The notes under the pieces were generated by a model. The model made no database searches. It had not been told where the DNA came from and saw only the letters and a program-made list of their open reading frames with translations. Shown here piece by piece: positions 61,223 to 64,000 of a stretch of 64,000 nucleotides of DNA. Position 1 is the stretch's first letter. The number at the start of each line of letters is the position of its first letter. Made by a program: the position numbers and the translations under genes. Source of the stretch: Hymenobacter siberiensis. GTDB lineage: Bacteria; Bacteroidota; Bacteroidia; Cytophagales; Hymenobacteraceae. Location: contig NZ_JAHLZY020000001.1 of the NCBI RefSeq assembly GCF_018967865.2, positions 2,170,001 through 2,234,000 of the forward strand. Reading direction: 5' to 3'.

Positions 61223-64000
61223 CTATTGCACCCCGAAGCTGGCCGTCAGGAAGCGGCCGTTGGCCAGGCGCAGGCGGGCCAGGTACCAGCCGTGAAGCAG
61301 CCGGGCGGTGTCAATGCTGCCCGTTGCGCCGGCTGCCAGCACGTGCGTCGCCAGGCATTGGCCGGTGAGGGTGTAGATGAGGAGCCCGGCCCCGGTGGCT
61401 TGCGCGGCCACGGCCTCGCCCAGGGCGTAGTGCAGGGGCTCGCCCGGGGCCAGTAAGCTGGGGTAGACGGCAAAGGCTTCGGTAGTTCCGCTAACTGCGA
61501 CCGTGCGTACGGCCGAGAACTGACTGCTACCGTTTGCGTCTGCCTGCCGCAGGCGGTAGTACACCAGCTTAGCGCCGTAGTTGGCGAGCTGCTCATCTGT
61601 GAAGCTGTACGTGTGGGCCACGGTGCTGGAGCCGTGGCCCGGCACCCGCTTCATAGTCTTAAATGCCTGGCCATCAGTTGAAAATTCCACGTCAAAATGT
61701 TCGTTGTTTACCTCCTGGGCCGTGGTCCAGGTGAGCAGGGCTGCCTGCCCGCGCGCCACGGCCTGAAACGAAACCAGGGTAACCGGCAGGGGCGCGAAGG
61801 ACTTGGCCTGCCCCAGGCCAAACTGGCCGAAGGTGCGCAAGCTGCTGCGTAGGGTATAGCCATCGGCCACGAGGCGGCCCGCGCCGTTGCCGGGGCTGAG
61901 GCTTCCGCCGCCGGCGCTCCAGTCGGTGGCACTGAGGCTGGTGTCCGGACGCCGAAGCAGGCCGAACTCATTATCAACCAGGTTGGCAAACGGCATCAGG
62001 GAGGCCTGCAAGGCATACGTGCCGCTGGCCGGCTGCGCATCGGGCGTCAGCGTCCAGATGCCGGCCGGGTAAACGGCCAGGTAGCGCAGGGCGCTGGGCG
62101 TAGTTTCGGTGCAGCTCAGGCCGGCATCGGAGTCGGTTTTGAGGCTGAACCGGGCATCGAGAAAGCTGGTGCCCGCGAGCTGGCTGCTGAGCAGGTCGAG
62201 GCGGGCATACTGGCCCGCCGTGCCCACGGGGAAAGCGTAGGTGGCGCTCACGCCATCGGCAATGCTGCGGCGCAGGTTGCCCACCACGTAGCTGCCGCTG
62301 CCGCTGGTGGTGAGGCTGGTGGCCGCCGAATTGGTATGCAGCCATTTGTACGAGCCCGTGGTGATGAGTCCGGCCGTGAGCGTGAGGCTGGTGGCCGTGC
62401 CGGCATCGGTTTGCAGCACGAGGCCGGCGGGGTTGTTTACCACGGCGCGGCCAAAAGCGCTGCCGGCCAGCGCTTGGGCACTGCTGCCAACGAACGATAC
62501 CTGGCTGGCGGGGTCCAGGGTGGTGGTGCCGGTATTCAGCCAGTCGCCGGTTATGGCGAGCTCGGCGGCGCTGCCCAGGGTTAGCTGGCCACCGGGCAGC
62601 ACGCGCAGGGTGGCCACGGCTGCCCCGGGGCTGTTCAGTACGGGCATCAGCGGGCTGGCGGCCACCGTCACGTTGGTGGTGGCGGTGGGCACGGTGCCGC
62701 TGGCCCAGTTCTGGCAATCGAGCCAGTCGGGGCCGGTACCGGCCCCGGTCCACTGTCCGGCCGGGCCATTCAGGGGCCCATCGGTCACCACCGGGAACGT
62801 GCCGGTATTAATCAGGGAGCTGCAGCTGGCGCTGTTGGTGGCCACGCTTATCACCTGGTAGTTGGTAGTGGCCGTGCTGTTGGGCATCGGAAGGTCGTAG
62901 GTGGCGTAGGGTACGGAAATCGTCTGGTTGGTGCCGGCCGTGAGGTTGCGCAGCACCACCGTGAGCGGGAACTGGGCCGCCGCCAGGACAGTGGGCTGCT
63001 GGGTGAGCCGGTCGAGGCCCGTGAACGTGAAGCGCAACGTATGCGCCCCAAGCTGCGGACATACCTGCTGGCTGCGGGATATGGCCTGCGGTAGGGTAGC
63101 AAAGCTCCAGCCGCTGGTATTGCCTTGGTTGTTAGCCTGCTGGCCAGTTTCGAAATAAGCGCCGCCCTGGGCCTGGCTGTCGCGCAGGTAGATGAAGCTG
63201 GCGCACACCGTGCCGGCGGGAGTGGCACTCGCCGGCTTGCTCCAGATGAAGGCCTGGCCATTGATGGTGCTTTGCAGGGTGATAACCCGGGTGCCCGTGC
63301 CGCTGGCCTGCACGTTGGCCGCCGCGGCAAACGTGGTGGTGGTGCCCGCCCCAAACCGGAAGGTTGAGCCCGGCTCCAGGGTTAGCTGGCTGGTGATGGT
63401 GTTGCTGCCGGTGAGAAGATTGACGCCGGCCAGCAGCAGGGTGGCAATGGTGCTGTTGCCGCCCATCACGTGCAGAATGCCAGGCCCCAGCTGCACGGTA
63501 TTGTAAGTGAGGCCGTTGCCGTTGAAAAATGTGCCGGTGCTGAGGAAAATGGTCGAGGTGCCCGCATCAAAAGTGAGCGACGCTGGCTGGGTAATGGTCC
63601 AGTTGCCGGCCGTGATTTCTACGGTGGAGCTGCCCAGGCGCAGGGCGCGGGCGGCAGGGGCGGTGCCGGGCAGGGGGTTGCTTAGCAGATTGCGCAACCG
63701 CACCGTCTGGTTGTTGGTAAGGAAGGTGCCGGCCAGCAGGGTCAGGCCAGCGCCCGCCGTGCGGGGCTGCTGCAACGCATCGGCCAGCCCCACGGTGGCC
63801 CCGGGCGCATTGATGGTGAGGGCCCCGCCGAATGCCTGCCCCGCGCTGGTAATGGTGGCCGCCCCCAGCACCAGGGTTTCGCCCAGCAGCTGCTGGCTCA
63901 TGGCCGGGCTCCAGGTGAGGGAGCCATGCACGCTGAGCTTGTTGGTGCTGATGCCGCTGAACGTGGGGGTATTGGTGGCAGCGGCCCAATTGAGGCTACG
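61223..64000 (-). CDS. T9SS-sorted cell-surface protein, N-terminus outside the window
   Basis: The open frame continues past the right edge (RSLNWAAATNTPTFSGIST is still in frame at 64000), so the start is missing; 925 codons are visible. The body is Thr/Ser/Gly/Ala-rich and repetitive, like beta-helix or adhesin repeats (ITSAGQAFGGALTINAPGATV and similar). Near the end is a domain seen in many T9SS cargo proteins (LLTWTTAQEVNNEHFDVEFS, YSFTDEQLANYGAKLVYYRLRQ). The last 80 residues form a type A sorting tail (FAVYPSLLAPGEPLHYALG, LLHGWYLARLRLANGRFLTA). It would be carried to the surface by type IX secretion, which PorX next door helps control. Confidence 0.85.
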   Translation of the reverse strand, partial: RSLNWAAATNTPTFSGISTNKLSVHGSLTWSPAMSQQLLGETLVLGAATITSAGQAFGGALTINAPGATVGLADALQQPRTAGAGLTLLAGTFLTNNQTVRLRNLLSNPLPGTAPAARALRLGSSTVEITAGNWTITQPASLTFDAGTSTIFLSTGTFFNGNGLTYNTVQLGPGILHVMGGNSTIATLLLAGVNLLTGSNTITSQLTLEPGSTFRFGAGTTTTFAAAANVQASGTGTRVITLQSTINGQAFIWSKPASATPAGTVCASFIYLRDSQAQGGAYFETGQQANNQGNTSGWSFATLPQAISRSQQVCPQLGAHTLRFTFTGLDRLTQQPTVLAAAQFPLTVVLRNLTAGTNQTISVPYATYDLPMPNSTATTNYQVISVATNSASCSSLINTGTFPVVTDGPLNGPAGQWTGAGTGPDWLDCQNWASGTVPTATTNVTVAASPLMPVLNSPGAAVATLRVLPGGQLTLGSAAELAITGDWLNTGTTTLDPASQVSFVGSSAQALAGSAFGRAVVNNPAGLVLQTDAGTATSLTLTAGLITTGSYKWLHTNSAATSLTTSGSGSYVVGNLRRSIADGVSATYAFPVGTAGQYARLDLLSSQLAGTSFLDARFSLKTDSDAGLSCTETTPSALRYLAVYPAGIWTLTPDAQPASGTYALQASLMPFANLVDNEFGLLRRPDTSLSATDWSAGGGSLSPGNGAGRLVADGYTLRSSLRTFGQFGLGQAKSFAPLPVTLVSFQAVARGQAALLTWTTAQEVNNEHFDVEFSTDGQAFKTMKRVPGHGSSTVAHTYSFTDEQLANYGAKLVYYRLRQADANGSSQFSAVRTVAVSGTTEAFAVYPSLLAPGEPLHYALGEAVAAQATGAGLLIYTLTGQCLATHVLAAGATGSIDTARLLHGWYLARLRLANGRFLTASFGVQ

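Overview
The window looks like a chromosome piece from a GC-rich member of the Bacteroidota, most likely a Hymenobacter-type cytophaga (family placement is inference). The signs are a fused LpxC/FabZ, a long-form IspG with a large insert, type III glutamine synthetase, PorX with a type IX secretion substrate, MiaE, an NQO-like reductase, DUF6728 and DUF4197 proteins, a Porin_10-type outer-membrane protein, and repeated TAnnTTTG promoter boxes, the -7 motif of this phylum. No rRNA, tRNA or CRISPR array was seen.

Layout. 1-4 kb: leftward pabB fragment, TPR-like lipoprotein/secreted protein, zinc-ribbon coiled-coil protein and Nif3. 4-5.9 kb: an intact IS4-family element with a 9-bp target duplication, sitting in the last codons of an already decayed SMUG2-like uracil-DNA glycosylase gene. 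5.9-10.4 kb: DUF6992-like protein, then lpxK, porin and miaE in a row. 10.5-16.7 kb: fumarylacetoacetase, NifU-like and Mrp (Fe-S assembly), a GH2 glycosidase and a PAP2 phosphatase. 16.7-23.9 kb: a possible structured RNA, a periplasmic protein often called asparagine synthetase B, an ABC permease, a small helix-turn-helix protein, mtaB and an LtaS-like sulfatase. 24-33 kb: glnN, hypotheticals, a PAS protein, quinone reductase, phytoene-desaturase-like oxidase and ispG. 33-38 kb: small proteins, a large M14 peptidase, and a RelE-type toxin gene split by a 165-bp miniature element next to an intact antitoxin. 38-51 kb: leuS, dnaG, a second miniature element, a potassium channel, two coupled glycosyltransferases, ribBA, cinA and DUF4197. 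51-57 kb: an acidic protein, an ABC ATPase and the lipid A block lpxA, lpxC/fabZ, lpxD, HD hydrolase. 57-64 kb: porX, a frameshifted sensor kinase and the C-terminal part of a T9SS-sorted surface protein.

How the genes work together. Envelope building dominates: LpxA, LpxC/FabZ, LpxD and LpxK make lipid A; the glycosyltransferases, LtaS-like protein, porin and T9SS substrate add surface components; PorX regulates type IX secretion.

Two themes stand out. First, the gaps between genes are packed with long palindromes of several sequence families, often filling exactly the space between two stop codons. Second, several genes are broken in otherwise ordinary surroundings: the glycosylase, the RelE toxin, a histidine kinase, and perhaps the start of a PAS protein. 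Coordinates were worked out by eye; start codons were moved inward where homologue length, signal peptides or promoter boxes argued for it.
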